A stretch of DNA of 51,798 nucleotides from Trichocoleus desertorum ATA4-8-CV12 (GTDB taxonomy: Bacteria > Cyanobacteriota > Cyanobacteriia > FACHB-46): assembly GCA_019358975.1 (NCBI GenBank), contig JAHHIL010000041.1:1-51798 (forward strand). The letters run 5' to 3'. Under the pieces are notes generated by a model that saw only the letters and a program-made list of their open reading frames with translations, searched no databases and was not told the origin of the DNA. Made by a program: the position numbers and the translations under genes. Below are positions 39,944 to 48,816 of the stretch, in pieces. Numbering within the stretch: position 1 is the stretch's first letter; every line of letters begins with the position of its first letter.

Positions 39944-40475
39944 AAGGGGTCAACAGGGAACGGGAATTTGGAGTGGCTCGGCACAGGACGACTAGGGAAC
40001 TTTTGCCAACCAACCTGCATCCAAGTCAAAAACTGATTTACTTGGGTGCGGTGGCTGCTCCAAATCTTATGGGTTGCCTGGAGACAACCTCGTGATTCAA
40101 CCCTGGTAGAGACCGCGAAACTGCTCATAGGTTTGTATGATGAAGCGCACCTGATGTTAGTGACTTTACTGAGGTAGTCAGTGTGACGTATTCTAGAGAC
40201 AGACGTGACTAAAATCACTAAAACTAAAGCCAGTGTAGCGAGTCGATCGCGATCGCCCAATCACTGATATAGGTTATTTATTCAAATTTTCGCCTGAGCT
40301 TTACTAGGTCTTGGCCAGCTTCACCAAATGTAGCAATGCTAACATTTTTGAGGTTAAGCTTTCCGCGATCGCGATCGATCACTGAGGAGTTAAACCACAA
40401 CACCATTTCGTACTTTTCCGGTTAACTCCCTCTGAGAGCTAACGGCGCGTTACGGTCTTCATGGGTTGTGGTCTT
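39944..40475. other. Gene-free stretch of about 530 bases
   Basis: An open frame of 107 codons crosses it on the minus strand but shows no protein-like composition or family feature. No RNA gene, terminator or repeat was recognised beyond several GCGATCGC-type octamers. It forms the junction between the FraCDE/CobO block and the accessory cluster to the right. Confidence 0.5.
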
Positions 40476-42668
40476 TTATTCAGACCAATGCCGCACGACG
40501 CTCCCCAGTTCCACAGTATTTAGATGATCTAGGGTAAAGGCTTTACGCAAAAGTTCTGGAGGTACATATTCGTCATATTTTTGGAGCCTGGGTATTTCAT
40601 CTGGCCCCAGTAATTCCTCAGCCACTAGTCTGCCATCCGCGAGCGCAACAATCTCGCAGAGCAAGTTTTCCAGCTTGGCTTTGCCTAGTTGCACAGTGAA
40701 GAAATAAGGCGATCGCCCACCCACACTTTTGATTTTTAGGGACTCTCGGCAGCAGAGCTTCAGGTATCGCTCTAGGGTGCGGTAAGCCGTGGTGCCTAGC
40801 CAAGGAAAAATGCAACAGCTGCGGTCGTCGAGTTGTAATAAATGGTGGCGATCGAGTTCTACCCGTCTAGCCCATTGCCGAGCGGTTTGCAGTCGCTCCT
40901 TCGCACCCGGTTGCAAATAACGATACTCGGCATCTTCAAACAACACTTGGCGCATGCGCTGTAAGACTTTGGTATGCAACGTACCCCCGCCGCCTTGCCA
41001 AGCACTACTTGCAGTTCCAGTGCTAGGTTGCACAAATACAGTTTTGGTTTTGTCGTCAATTTCCAATACTTGCCACGATCGCCCCGCTAGAGCCACGCGA
41101 TCGCCTATATCCGGCGGCAGCGCAATACTCCCAATCGTTGTCGTCCCTTCTTGCACCGTATATTCTTCACTATCGGGAAAAGTAGCGTAAAACTTGAAGC
41201 TCCGCACAATTCGCTCACCTGCCAGCCCCACAATCAGGGTGCCTTCTGCGGTTTTTTGAATATGGTCAATCTCAATCAGGTGGCGCAGGAGTTGACGAAA
41301 CTCTTCTGGAGCGATCGCTCGAAAAGTAGGCAGCGTCAACACTTGCTGAGCCAAAGCAGCAGGGGACAACTCTCCCAAAGCGACCAACGTGCTCATGGTT
41401 TGGTGGTAGAGCAGGCTCAAGGGATACTGCAACGGTTGAATCGGTTCAATCCAGCGTTCTTCTAGATAAAGCTGAAGGATGGCGATCGTTTGTAGTAGTT
41501 GCCAGGGAATCTGATCGGGCAAAAATTCTGGATCAGCGATCGGATCTTCGACACAGACAAAGCGCATATCCGCAGGCGTGCCCCGTCGCCCCGATCGCCC
41601 TAGCCGTTGCAGAAAACTGGCAACCGAAGGCGGAGACTCTAGCTGAATCACTCGCTCCAATTGCCCAATATCAATCCCCATCTCAAAAGTTACGGTTGCT
41701 GCCGTCACCGCCGGAGTGGGAGCCCGCATCGCATCTTCTGCTGCTGCCCGTAAGGTGGCGGAGATGCTGCCATGATGCACGTGGTAAATATCGGGCAAAC
41801 CCTTAGCGGTAGCGACTTGGCGGAGAGTGGCGATCGCTTCTTCGGCAGCGGTGCGATTGTTGGCAAAAATCAGACACTTGCGCGACTGCGTTTGGTGGAA
41901 CAAGTAATTTTGGTAGGGACTAAACGCTGCGTCCCGATTGTCTCCTTTAGCCCGGATTGGCTCTGAGCGGTAGAAATGTTCCAAGGACAAATGCAGGGTA
42001 CGTTGCCCCATCTTTACTTCGGGCGTGATCACCGATTGCTGAGTGCCCGATCGCAACCAATCTTCAGCTAGGCCATAATCTCCTAAAGTCGCAGACAAAC
42101 CAATCCGACGCGGCAGATTTCGAGTCTGTTTTGCCAACCGAGCCAACTGGCAGAGAATTTGACAGCCCCGTTCCGAGCCAATAAAGGCGTGAATTTCATC
42201 AATCACCACAAACCGCAAATCACCAAATAAGCGATCGAGATGTTTGCTCTGGTTAATCAACAAGCTTTCCAGCGATTCCGGCGTAATTTGCAGCACACCT
42301 CTGGGATGTTTCAGCAGCTTTTGTTTCTGGCTCTGCGCCACATCTCCATGCCAAGCCCACACCGGAATATCCGCTTCTTTGAGTAAATCGTTGAGGCGAT
42401 CGAACTGGTCATTAATCAGCGCTTTGATTGGGCCAATATACATTGCACCAATCGTTTTGGGGGGTGCCTCATGCAGCAAGGTCAGCACTGGCAGAAATGC
42501 CGCTTCAGTTTTGCCTGCTGCCGTCCCCGCTGCAATCAACAGATGAGCATCCGTCTCAAAAATTACTTGACAAGCTTCCGCCTGCACTTGCCGTAAATCA
42601 GTCCAGCCGTGGCTATAAATGTATTCTTGAATAAACGGGGCTAAGCGGTGATAGGCGCGATCGCTCAT
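40476..42668 (-). CDS. DEAD/DEAH-box helicase, Lhr/BrxHI-like
   Basis: 730 residues of a superfamily 2 helicase. It has an RQVQAEA Q-motif region, Walker A AGTAAGKT (47-54), DEIH (157-160), the SAT motif in GLSATLGDYG, motif V in TFEMGIDIGQLERVIQ and motif VI QRLGRSGRRGTP. The C-terminal 300 residues hold an Lhr-like winged-helix and beta region. Lhr-type helicases of this length accompany DUF2791/BrxD ATPases in type 2 BREX (there called BrxHI) and in TerB-linked modules. A Uma2 gene lies 45 bases upstream on the same strand. The probable ATPase partner is 4.8 kb away. Confidence 0.85.
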   Translation of the reverse strand: MSDRAYHRLAPFIQEYIYSHGWTDLRQVQAEACQVIFETDAHLLIAAGTAAGKTEAAFLPVLTLLHEAPPKTIGAMYIGPIKALINDQFDRLNDLLKEADIPVWAWHGDVAQSQKQKLLKHPRGVLQITPESLESLLINQSKHLDRLFGDLRFVVIDEIHAFIGSERGCQILCQLARLAKQTRNLPRRIGLSATLGDYGLAEDWLRSGTQQSVITPEVKMGQRTLHLSLEHFYRSEPIRAKGDNRDAAFSPYQNYLFHQTQSRKCLIFANNRTAAEEAIATLRQVATAKGLPDIYHVHHGSISATLRAAAEDAMRAPTPAVTAATVTFEMGIDIGQLERVIQLESPPSVASFLQRLGRSGRRGTPADMRFVCVEDPIADPEFLPDQIPWQLLQTIAILQLYLEERWIEPIQPLQYPLSLLYHQTMSTLVALGELSPAALAQQVLTLPTFRAIAPEEFRQLLRHLIEIDHIQKTAEGTLIVGLAGERIVRSFKFYATFPDSEEYTVQEGTTTIGSIALPPDIGDRVALAGRSWQVLEIDDKTKTVFVQPSTGTASSAWQGGGGTLHTKVLQRMRQVLFEDAEYRYLQPGAKERLQTARQWARRVELDRHHLLQLDDRSCCIFPWLGTTAYRTLERYLKLCCRESLKIKSVGGRSPYFFTVQLGKAKLENLLCEIVALADGRLVAEELLGPDEIPRLQKYDEYVPPELLRKAFTLDHLNTVELGSVVRHWSE

Positions 42669-42713
42669 ACAAATTCATGAGTTTGGGCTAGTAACCTACC
42701 CTACCCGATCTGG

Positions 42714-43358
42714 CTACTGCTGTTGAAACTGACTCAATAACCAAGCCCCCACTTGAGCTTGATCCATCTGGCGGCTCATTTCTAAAGCTTGGCGCAAAAC
42801 CGCGATCGCCAATCCTGGTAACACTTTAGATTCGGTAATTCGCCGACTGCCACCGTCTGCAATTTCAAATGCTAAAATCTGCCGCTTCTCAACATCCACC
42901 ACCCAGTATTCAGGAATCGCCAAATCTTCGTAGAGTAAACGCTTTTGGCCTAAGTCATCGTTGAGGGAAGAATCAGCAATCTCAATCGCTAAGTCTGGAG
43001 GAGGAACAGTCGCCAAATCTGCGATCGCACTACCTTGAGGCGCGAATTGAGCGCGATCGCCAAAATAATACGAAACGTCTGGCTGAACTTCGCGAACCCC
43101 TGTTTGTCGGTAACTACAGTTGGTTAATCCCTGCAAGGGAACTCCCATGAGGGTGCAGTACAGATTAATCGCGAAAATAATCAGGGTATTGACGCTGGCA
43201 TGATCAGGCCCAACTCCCACCGTTTCAACCCTCATGCGTCCGTTGTCATAGTACCCCTTCGCCTTCGCATAGGCAGGGTCTTCCGTGACCTGAACGTAAT
43301 CCTCCCAAGTGGCTGACACCCAAATATCAGTAGGAATCTTAGTTTGTAGGGGACTCAT
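42714..43358 (-). CDS. Uma2-family putative restriction endonuclease
   Basis: 214 residues of the PD-(D/E)xK Uma2 family. Marks: VQPDVSYYFGDRAQF, PDLAIEIADSSLNDDLGQKRLLYEDLAIPEYWVVDVEKRQI, with the catalytic Glu and the following Lys. It precedes the helicase gene by 45 bases and is likely co-transcribed with it. Divergent from the next Uma2 gene, to which it is related only at family level. Confidence 0.87.
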   Translation of the reverse strand: MSPLQTKIPTDIWVSATWEDYVQVTEDPAYAKAKGYYDNGRMRVETVGVGPDHASVNTLIIFAINLYCTLMGVPLQGLTNCSYRQTGVREVQPDVSYYFGDRAQFAPQGSAIADLATVPPPDLAIEIADSSLNDDLGQKRLLYEDLAIPEYWVVDVEKRQILAFEIADGGSRRITESKVLPGLAIAVLRQALEMSRQMDQAQVGAWLLSQFQQQ

Positions 43359-43464
43359 TGACGCACTGGGATAACTGGGCAGTTTTGAAACACAATTCTC
43401 TTAACCTATTCTATTGTCGAGATTGAACTAGGTAAGATATCAGTAGCGTTCAAGAGCAATCGCC

Positions 43465-44019
43465 GTGACTCTAACGACTGCAAAATGGACTGTTAACGAT
43501 TACCATCGCATGATTGCGGCAGAGATTTTAGCAGGGCGGCATGTGGAGTTACTCAATGGAGAAATTGTAGAAATGGCTCCTGAAGGAGAGACCCATGCTT
43601 ACTGTAGCGATGAAGCGGGAGAATATTTAATTTATTTGTTAGGAAGTCGGGCCAAAGTTCGCCAAGCGAAACCGATTACATTGCCTTTCAGTAGCTCGGA
43701 ACCAGAACCTGATCTTGCTATTGTGCAGCGGTTAGGACGGGGCTATCGAGAACATCACCCCTACCCAGAAAACATCTTTTGGGTAGTTGAATATTCTGAC
43801 TCCAGCTTGAGCAAAGATTTGGAAATTAAAACTAGAATCTACGCTGTCGCAGGAATTCCAGAATATTGGGTAATTAACTTGCAAAAAATGGAACTAATTG
43901 TATTGCGATCGCCCACTGATGAAGGTTATCAATCAAAAGAGGTCATGACTCAAGGCGTGATTCATCCACTCGCTTTTCCGGACATTGCCGTTTCAGTTCA
44001 GCGGTTAATAGCGAGTTAG
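43465..44019 (+). CDS. Uma2-family putative restriction endonuclease
   Basis: 184 residues, start GTG 43465. Family features: YHRMIAAEILAGRHVELLNGEIVEMAPEG, EPEPDLAIVQ and WVVEYSDSSLSKDLEIKTRIYAVAGIPEYWVINLQ, including the active-site region. It is divergent from the preceding Uma2 gene across about 105 bases. Confidence 0.87.
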   Translation: MTLTTAKWTVNDYHRMIAAEILAGRHVELLNGEIVEMAPEGETHAYCSDEAGEYLIYLLGSRAKVRQAKPITLPFSSSEPEPDLAIVQRLGRGYREHHPYPENIFWVVEYSDSSLSKDLEIKTRIYAVAGIPEYWVINLQKMELIVLRSPTDEGYQSKEVMTQGVIHPLAFPDIAVSVQRLIAS

Positions 44020-44107
44020 GACTGAGTAGAGCGATCGCCCTATTGGATACAACTAGCGCTCAAGGCAGCGACCGCTAGAGGCTTTATAACATCCCAAATG
44101 GCTTTAG

Positions 44108-44521
44108 TCAGTCCAGCGCATCAAGGTTGTTATGCTGTGCTTTTGCTTGAAAATACTTTACTTCATAGCGAATACAGTAGCCACCCATTGTTGGTTGATA
44201 CTCACCAAGTAACTGATCCAGGGTGATTCTTCGCTTTTGCTTGCCGTACATACCCATAGCTTCGTTGAATCGATAGTAGTAAACACGTCTGTCGATTGTG
44301 GTGTCAAATAGATAACTCAATATTTTCTCAATACGCTCTCTACAATATGGGTCATCAAGAAAACAATAAAGAACATTACATATTAAGGTTCCATGCCGTG
44401 CATGGCGAAAAATATCAATATCCCATCCATAGCCAGGGCGACTCCAAATCTCAAGCAAATCCCTCTGAATTTTTTCTGGATTAGCATTTGATTTGAACTC
44501 AAAGATGAAGTATGCAGTCAA
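44108..44521 (-). CDS. Hypothetical protein
   Basis: 137 residues. The only start is TTG 44521, which has GAGGTAGG just upstream and a stop four codons before it. The protein is soluble and rich in Tyr, Arg and Ile (RRVYYYRFNEAMGMYGKQKRRITLDQLLGEYQP). No family recognised. HIP1 octamers are absent and base composition is lower in GC than in core genes, so it may be acquired. Confidence 0.55.
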   Translation of the reverse strand: MTAYFIFEFKSNANPEKIQRDLLEIWSRPGYGWDIDIFRHARHGTLICNVLYCFLDDPYCRERIEKILSYLFDTTIDRRVYYYRFNEAMGMYGKQKRRITLDQLLGEYQPTMGGYCIRYEVKYFQAKAQHNNLDALD

Positions 44522-44683
44522 CTTAGACCTACCTCAATATCACTGATGTACGTTAATAAGTGAGGTTAAATAAAACGTCTCATGCCTTTAGCTATACTTG
44601 CAGAAAAACGATCGCTTCTCACTACTTGGCAATAGTAAAAGCGATCGCTCGACTCATCAATTCAACCTAGATAGCAACGTTTT

Positions 44684-45235
44684 TCAACTCCGTCGCAAGC
44701 AGAGATTGTTGCCGCTTTGGTCGTTCAAACAGTTGCCATTGCGATCAAGAACCACCACTGAGGTAACGCTCGGAAATTGCTTCAATGTGGCAGTAATTGA
44801 GCTTTTAATTCTGGCATCATCCCCAATGCCATTGGATACTACTTGCTTGCAGAATTGCAGCCTAGCAACCCCTGTAGAAACAGCAAGCTTAAAGTTTTGA
44901 CCACAGTTAGAGTTGCCTTGCAAATTGACTGGAGCCGTAAAACCTTGTTGTCTTTCCTGAGTAGTTGGGCCTGCAATCAACTGCTCAATCGCAAACTGCG
45001 CTACACCTTGAGTTTGGGTGCGTCGCACCACAGGAGCAACATAAGAGAAGTCTTGTTGGCTGCGGCTTGTGGAGAAAAATACTTTAACTTGCTTGGGAGT
45101 GGTTGTAGCTGCAATGGTCGTTGGTGCCACGTTCCCAACAGGTTTAGCTTCTGTCGGACGGTTGTCGTAGAGGCTAACTCCAGCAAGGGTGGCGATCGCT
45201 AAACAAGAGAGGAGAGAGTTACGTAAATTGAACAT
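44684..45235 (-). CDS. Exported GerMN-domain protein
   Basis: 183 residues. It has a signal peptide (NLRNSLLSCLAIATLAGVSLY) and, from about residue 45, a GerMN fold: KVFFSTSRSQQDFSYVAPVVR, AIEQLIAGPTTQERQQGF, VARLQFCKQVVSNGIGDDARIKSSITATLKQFPSVTSVVV. GerMN proteins are extracytoplasmic and were first described in spore germination; in cyanobacteria they probably bind cell-wall or other envelope ligands. Four Cys in the mature part may form disulfides. ATG 45235 is preferred to TTG 45247. Confidence 0.8.
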   Translation of the reverse strand: MFNLRNSLLSCLAIATLAGVSLYDNRPTEAKPVGNVAPTTIAATTTPKQVKVFFSTSRSQQDFSYVAPVVRRTQTQGVAQFAIEQLIAGPTTQERQQGFTAPVNLQGNSNCGQNFKLAVSTGVARLQFCKQVVSNGIGDDARIKSSITATLKQFPSVTSVVVLDRNGNCLNDQSGNNLCLRRS

Positions 45236-45465
45236 GTGTTTGGGCAAGTATTGTCAGATTGCTGGGAGGTAGCTTCAACTTGCGATCGCTTAATTCCTCA
45301 AACCCTCTGCTATTGATTTTCTTGAAAACTATTACTGTTCCATTTCAGTTCTCATTAAACAACTGAGGGGGCGCAACTACTCTTCTCTGTTAAGTAATGG
45401 TAAAGATGGCTAGCCCTTTGAAAAATAGGGAAGTCTATAGGAAATAAATTCGGGAGATCAACTCT

Positions 45466-46290
45466 GTGAAGAAGGGTGACCATATTTATGTTGGCTTGGG
45501 TTCCTTGAAACAACATGGAATCTATATTGATGAAAGCTTAGTAATCTACTGGACAGATCGGAATTCAAGAAGTGGTCAAGTCTTCCAAGATAGTCTTGCA
45601 GATTTTACTCAAGGTAAAGAACCTAAGACTAGAAAATACTCATGTAGGTGTATTGATCGAGAAAAGACGATTGAGAAAGCAAAATCAAGGCTTGAAGAGG
45701 AAAAACTTAAGTACAAATTTCTCAATAGTAAAGATTTCGCTATTTACTGTAGAACTGGCTTGAAAATGGGCGATCACATCTCTGCTGATTATGATCATGT
45801 CTTTCATCATGGAATTTACTGTGGCAATGATGAAGTTATTCACTATGTCAACGGTATAGAAATTCGCAAAACTCCATTATCCAAATTTGCTGAGACACAA
45901 AGAATTTATATCAAGAGCTATCACAGATCGTTTTCACAGAGTAGGGTTGTGAAGAGAGCAGAACGAAGATTGGGAGAACGGAAATATAATCTTGCTTTTA
46001 ATAACTGTGAGCACTTTGCTACCTGGTGCAAAACAGGAAAGTCAAGGTGCGAACAAGGCGAGAAGATCATTTGGACGGGTGGAAAAGCTGCTGAGTACGG
46101 GATTGAGCTGGCTGTGAAAGAAGCTGAGACAACACAAAGAAAAATTAAAAGAGAGGTTTCACAGATTCAAGAACAAGCCGCCAGAGAAGCTCTCCGAATA
46201 GGAACGAAGACAGTGAAAGAAGCTGATCGGCTCAAAAAAAATATAGAAAAGGGTGCCTCCAAAGTACTCAAGAAGTTCAGGCTTTGGTGA
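45466..46290 (+). CDS. Tandem LRAT/NlpC-P60-like protein with one inactive domain
   Basis: 274 residues with two related halves and a C-terminal tail. The second half (101-190) has the LRAT-type arrangement: GDHISADYDHVFHHGIYCG with His115 and NNCEHFATWC with Cys181, the expected catalytic pair. The first half (2-100) repeats it: GDHIYVGLGSLKQHGIYID with His17, but LNSKDFAIYC has Ser88 where Cys is needed. The tail (about 205-274) is a charged coiled coil without membrane helix. LRAT-like enzymes form a thioacyl intermediate and move or cleave acyl groups on lipids. The start is GTG 45466, behind GGGAG. The gene is AT-rich and is the only plus-strand gene between 44019 and 51546. Confidence 0.78.
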   Translation: MKKGDHIYVGLGSLKQHGIYIDESLVIYWTDRNSRSGQVFQDSLADFTQGKEPKTRKYSCRCIDREKTIEKAKSRLEEEKLKYKFLNSKDFAIYCRTGLKMGDHISADYDHVFHHGIYCGNDEVIHYVNGIEIRKTPLSKFAETQRIYIKSYHRSFSQSRVVKRAERRLGERKYNLAFNNCEHFATWCKTGKSRCEQGEKIIWTGGKAAEYGIELAVKEAETTQRKIKREVSQIQEQAAREALRIGTKTVKEADRLKKNIEKGASKVLKKFRLW

Positions 46291-46330
46291 AATTAATTGA
46301 CTCTAATTTTGATTGATTTGAAATAAAAAT

Positions 46331-46915
46331 TTAGAGCTTTATGTTAGGGAAGATCCTGTCCAAATTAAGCGATCGCTCAGCAAAATCAGGAAGAGTGACT
46401 GATTCATTGCGGAGTACAATCTGTTGCGATCGATAGCCGAAATTGCCTTGAGTGTCTTGATAGGGTTGGCTGTAGCGTTCTAGTTGATTCGCAACCAGAT
46501 TCATGATCCAGTAATGATTAATTTGGGCTTCGGCGTAGAGCGATCGCTTGACCATTTGGTCATAACCTAGCGTTGAATCAGAAACTTCAATCACTAGCAA
46601 AATATCAGTAGGTTGAGGATGGGCTGCCAGATAATCATCCGCTTGACCTCGCGCAATGACAATATCGGGTTCCGGTTCACTATTGCTTGGTAAAATAATC
46701 GGCTCTTGACTACGAACGACTGCGCGATCGCCCACTAATCGATCTAATTCGCGAAAGAGTTTTGTATTGCAAACTGAATGAGCCGTACCCTTCGCGGCCA
46801 TTTGAATGAGTTCTCCTCGAATTAACTCCACTCGGTCATCTTCTGTTAAGAAGCCGAGTTCAATTAGACGATGATACTCCGCGATCGTGAAGCGCTTTGG
46901 CGTAACCAGTGTCAT
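46331..46915 (-). CDS. Uma2-family putative restriction endonuclease
   Basis: 194 residues. Family features: TIAEYHRLIELGFLTEDDRVELIRGE, EPEPDIVIARG, ILLVIEVSDSTLGYDQMVKRSLYAEAQINHYWIMNL. The start ATG 46915 is set by a near-ideal AAGGAG site eight bases upstream; the frame extends to 46957 without one. It is the last of four close genes on the minus strand (from 51546), 35 bases after an unknown gene. Confidence 0.88.
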   Translation of the reverse strand: MTLVTPKRFTIAEYHRLIELGFLTEDDRVELIRGELIQMAAKGTAHSVCNTKLFRELDRLVGDRAVVRSQEPIILPSNSEPEPDIVIARGQADDYLAAHPQPTDILLVIEVSDSTLGYDQMVKRSLYAEAQINHYWIMNLVANQLERYSQPYQDTQGNFGYRSQQIVLRNESVTLPDFAERSLNLDRIFPNIKL

Positions 46916-46950
46916 CAAAAATTGCTCCTTAGCTCCAGTTAGTAGTGTAG

Positions 46951-47421
46951 CTAGCAACTGGTTTTTATATCTGGATACAGCGGTTCATCATTTTCATCAA
47001 AAAGAACGCCAAAATTAATACATCTAAGCCTATCAAGCTCAAATTGTAGTTCTAGCCAGACCTCTGTAAAGGTGTAAGATTCAAAACTACCGAAATCTTC
47101 AATCTCAAGCTCTGTGTTTACACGTTGTGATACAAAATCAACGACCTCTCTTTTACGGCTACCCAGAAGCTGCTGCCCAAATAAAGTGGCTTGAGGGTTA
47201 TTCACCTCTATCCAACCAAGCCTATAATTCCACTCGGACTCAAGCTTCAGGATCAGTCGAGCGTCGAAGTATTGAATAAAGCGATCGCCGTAGTCATCTG
47301 GGTAACTTTTGTCAGGCAAACCAAGGATATGACTAATTTCATTTTCAGTTATGCCAAACAAAAGCTTTCCAATACCTTCGCCTAAGCGAATTTCCATAAC
47401 ATTTAGATGTGTTGAAAGCAT
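46951..47421 (-). CDS. Hypothetical protein co-transcribed with the BrxD-like ATPase gene
   Basis: 156 residues, soluble, acidic, with mixed alpha/beta character (GIGKLLFGITENEISHILG, RLGWIEVNNPQATLFGQQLLG, EVWLELQFELDRLRCINFGVLF). The start ATG 47421 lies 18 bases after the ATPase stop. The small, acidic, beta-rich make-up recalls SMI1-like or immunity-type proteins, but no diagnostic motif was found. Function unknown. Confidence 0.65.
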   Translation of the reverse strand: MLSTHLNVMEIRLGEGIGKLLFGITENEISHILGLPDKSYPDDYGDRFIQYFDARLILKLESEWNYRLGWIEVNNPQATLFGQQLLGSRKREVVDFVSQRVNTELEIEDFGSFESYTFTEVWLELQFELDRLRCINFGVLFDENDEPLYPDIKTSC

Positions 47422-47439
47422 GTTAAGTGCCTACCTTAC

Positions 47440-48768
47440 CTATAAGGTAAACTCAGCGAATTCTCCGGTTTCGTCTACTTTGGTGTCTTTGCCTGAGCGG
47501 GAAGGTTGGAAATTAGTGCCGCCGAGCAATTGAGTGAGGGAGAGTTTGGGGTTTTGGTGGAGGAGGTTGAGGGCGCTGATAAAGTCGCGGACAATCTCGC
47601 CAGGAGTGAGTAGGGCTTCAGAGCCTAAGCGATTAGTGATTTCTTTGAGAAAGGCTTGTAGATCGCGGTTGTTCAGGGAAGCTTGGTAAGCGTAGTGAGC
47701 GGCATGAACTTCTGCCAAGCGTTGTAGCAGTTGGAGGATTTCGGCTTGGGTTAAGGGTTCTAGGCGAATTACGGGGCCAGAGGTATCTTGCAGACCTGGC
47801 TGAGCAAAGCGACTTTGAGCAGTACGGCGTTGCCAGGCGGGGTCGCTGTAGAGTCCTCGGCGGGAATCTTCGAGAAACTGTGGGGTGCCACCGATGATGA
47901 TATTTAGATGCCCGACTCGACCTTGCACGGTGTCGTTGAACATTGCCAACAACTTGTCGTAGTTGTTCTGGCGAGACCCCGCGTGGGTGATTTTATAGAG
48001 ATGCACCGCTTCATCTAGCAGCACCAGCAAGCCTTTGTAGCCAATCCCAGAGACAAACTTGGCAAACAGTTTGATGTAGTCATACCAAGTTTCATCATCA
48101 ATAATCACCTTTACGCCCAAGGCGGCTTTAGCGTCGGATTTGGTCGAGAATTCCCCTCGCAGCCAACGCAGGGCAGAATCTTTTAGGGTGTCGTCGTCGG
48201 TGCGGTAGCCACGCCAGTAAGCGATGATCACGCTGGCAAAATCGAAACCGTGAACCAACCCTTCTAAGGTTTGCACCACTTCGCGGATTTTGACTTCTAC
48301 CAAGTCATCAAAGCCTTCATCTTTGGGGCGTTTTCCGCTTTCTTGCGCCACTTGAGTTAAGACACCGCTAATCCAACGCTCTAGGATGAGGGCGATCGCG
48401 CCGCCGTCTGGATTGGTTTTCGTGGCGATGTTTTGCATCAACTCGCGATAGGTGGCGATACTTTGCCCACTGGCTCCTGCCAAACGGCGTTCGGGAGACA
48501 AATCAGCATCAGCGACCACAAAGCCTTGCTCCATCGCCTGGTTGCGGATCAGTTGCAGGATAAAGCTTTTACCAGAGCCGTAGCGACCCACGACAAACCG
48601 AAAGGCTGCGCCACCTTCAGCAGTATTTTCCAGGTCTTGCACCAGGGCCTTGGCTTCCACTTCGCGACCCACAGCAATTTGCTCTAGACCAATTCTGGGA
48701 ACCACTCCTGCACCCAAAGCATTGATCAAGGCTGTGGATACCCGCTTGGAAAGTTTCTGCTTTGCCAT
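47440..48768 (-). CDS. DUF2791 ATP-binding protein, BrxD-like
   Basis: 442 residues of an AAA-type P-loop ATPase of the DUF2791 family (BrxC/BrxD group). It has IAVGREVEAKALVQDLE, Walker A GRYGSGKS (61-68), RELMQNIATK, Walker B LLVLLDEA (D252, E253) and a sensor-like IIIGGTPQFLEDSRRGLYSD. The following RLEPLTQAEILQLLQRL and TPGEIVRDFISALNLL are family hallmarks. In type 2 BREX such a protein works with the BrxHI helicase. Here it follows the TerB_C/WD40 gene by 48 bases and precedes a small unknown gene by 18, so the three form one transcript. The likely helicase partner is 4.8 kb downstream. Confidence 0.88.
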   Translation of the reverse strand: MAKQKLSKRVSTALINALGAGVVPRIGLEQIAVGREVEAKALVQDLENTAEGGAAFRFVVGRYGSGKSFILQLIRNQAMEQGFVVADADLSPERRLAGASGQSIATYRELMQNIATKTNPDGGAIALILERWISGVLTQVAQESGKRPKDEGFDDLVEVKIREVVQTLEGLVHGFDFASVIIAYWRGYRTDDDTLKDSALRWLRGEFSTKSDAKAALGVKVIIDDETWYDYIKLFAKFVSGIGYKGLLVLLDEAVHLYKITHAGSRQNNYDKLLAMFNDTVQGRVGHLNIIIGGTPQFLEDSRRGLYSDPAWQRRTAQSRFAQPGLQDTSGPVIRLEPLTQAEILQLLQRLAEVHAAHYAYQASLNNRDLQAFLKEITNRLGSEALLTPGEIVRDFISALNLLHQNPKLSLTQLLGGTNFQPSRSGKDTKVDETGEFAEFTL

Positions 48769-48816
48769 GTGTCTGCACTACGTTTGGTCAGGCTGATGAA
48801 CTAACTTTTCTGTCTG

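Noticed and set aside
39937-40260. 107-codon minus-strand open frame
   Set aside because: Composition is not protein-like, no ribosome site or family feature, and it overlaps the start of the 454-residue gene.
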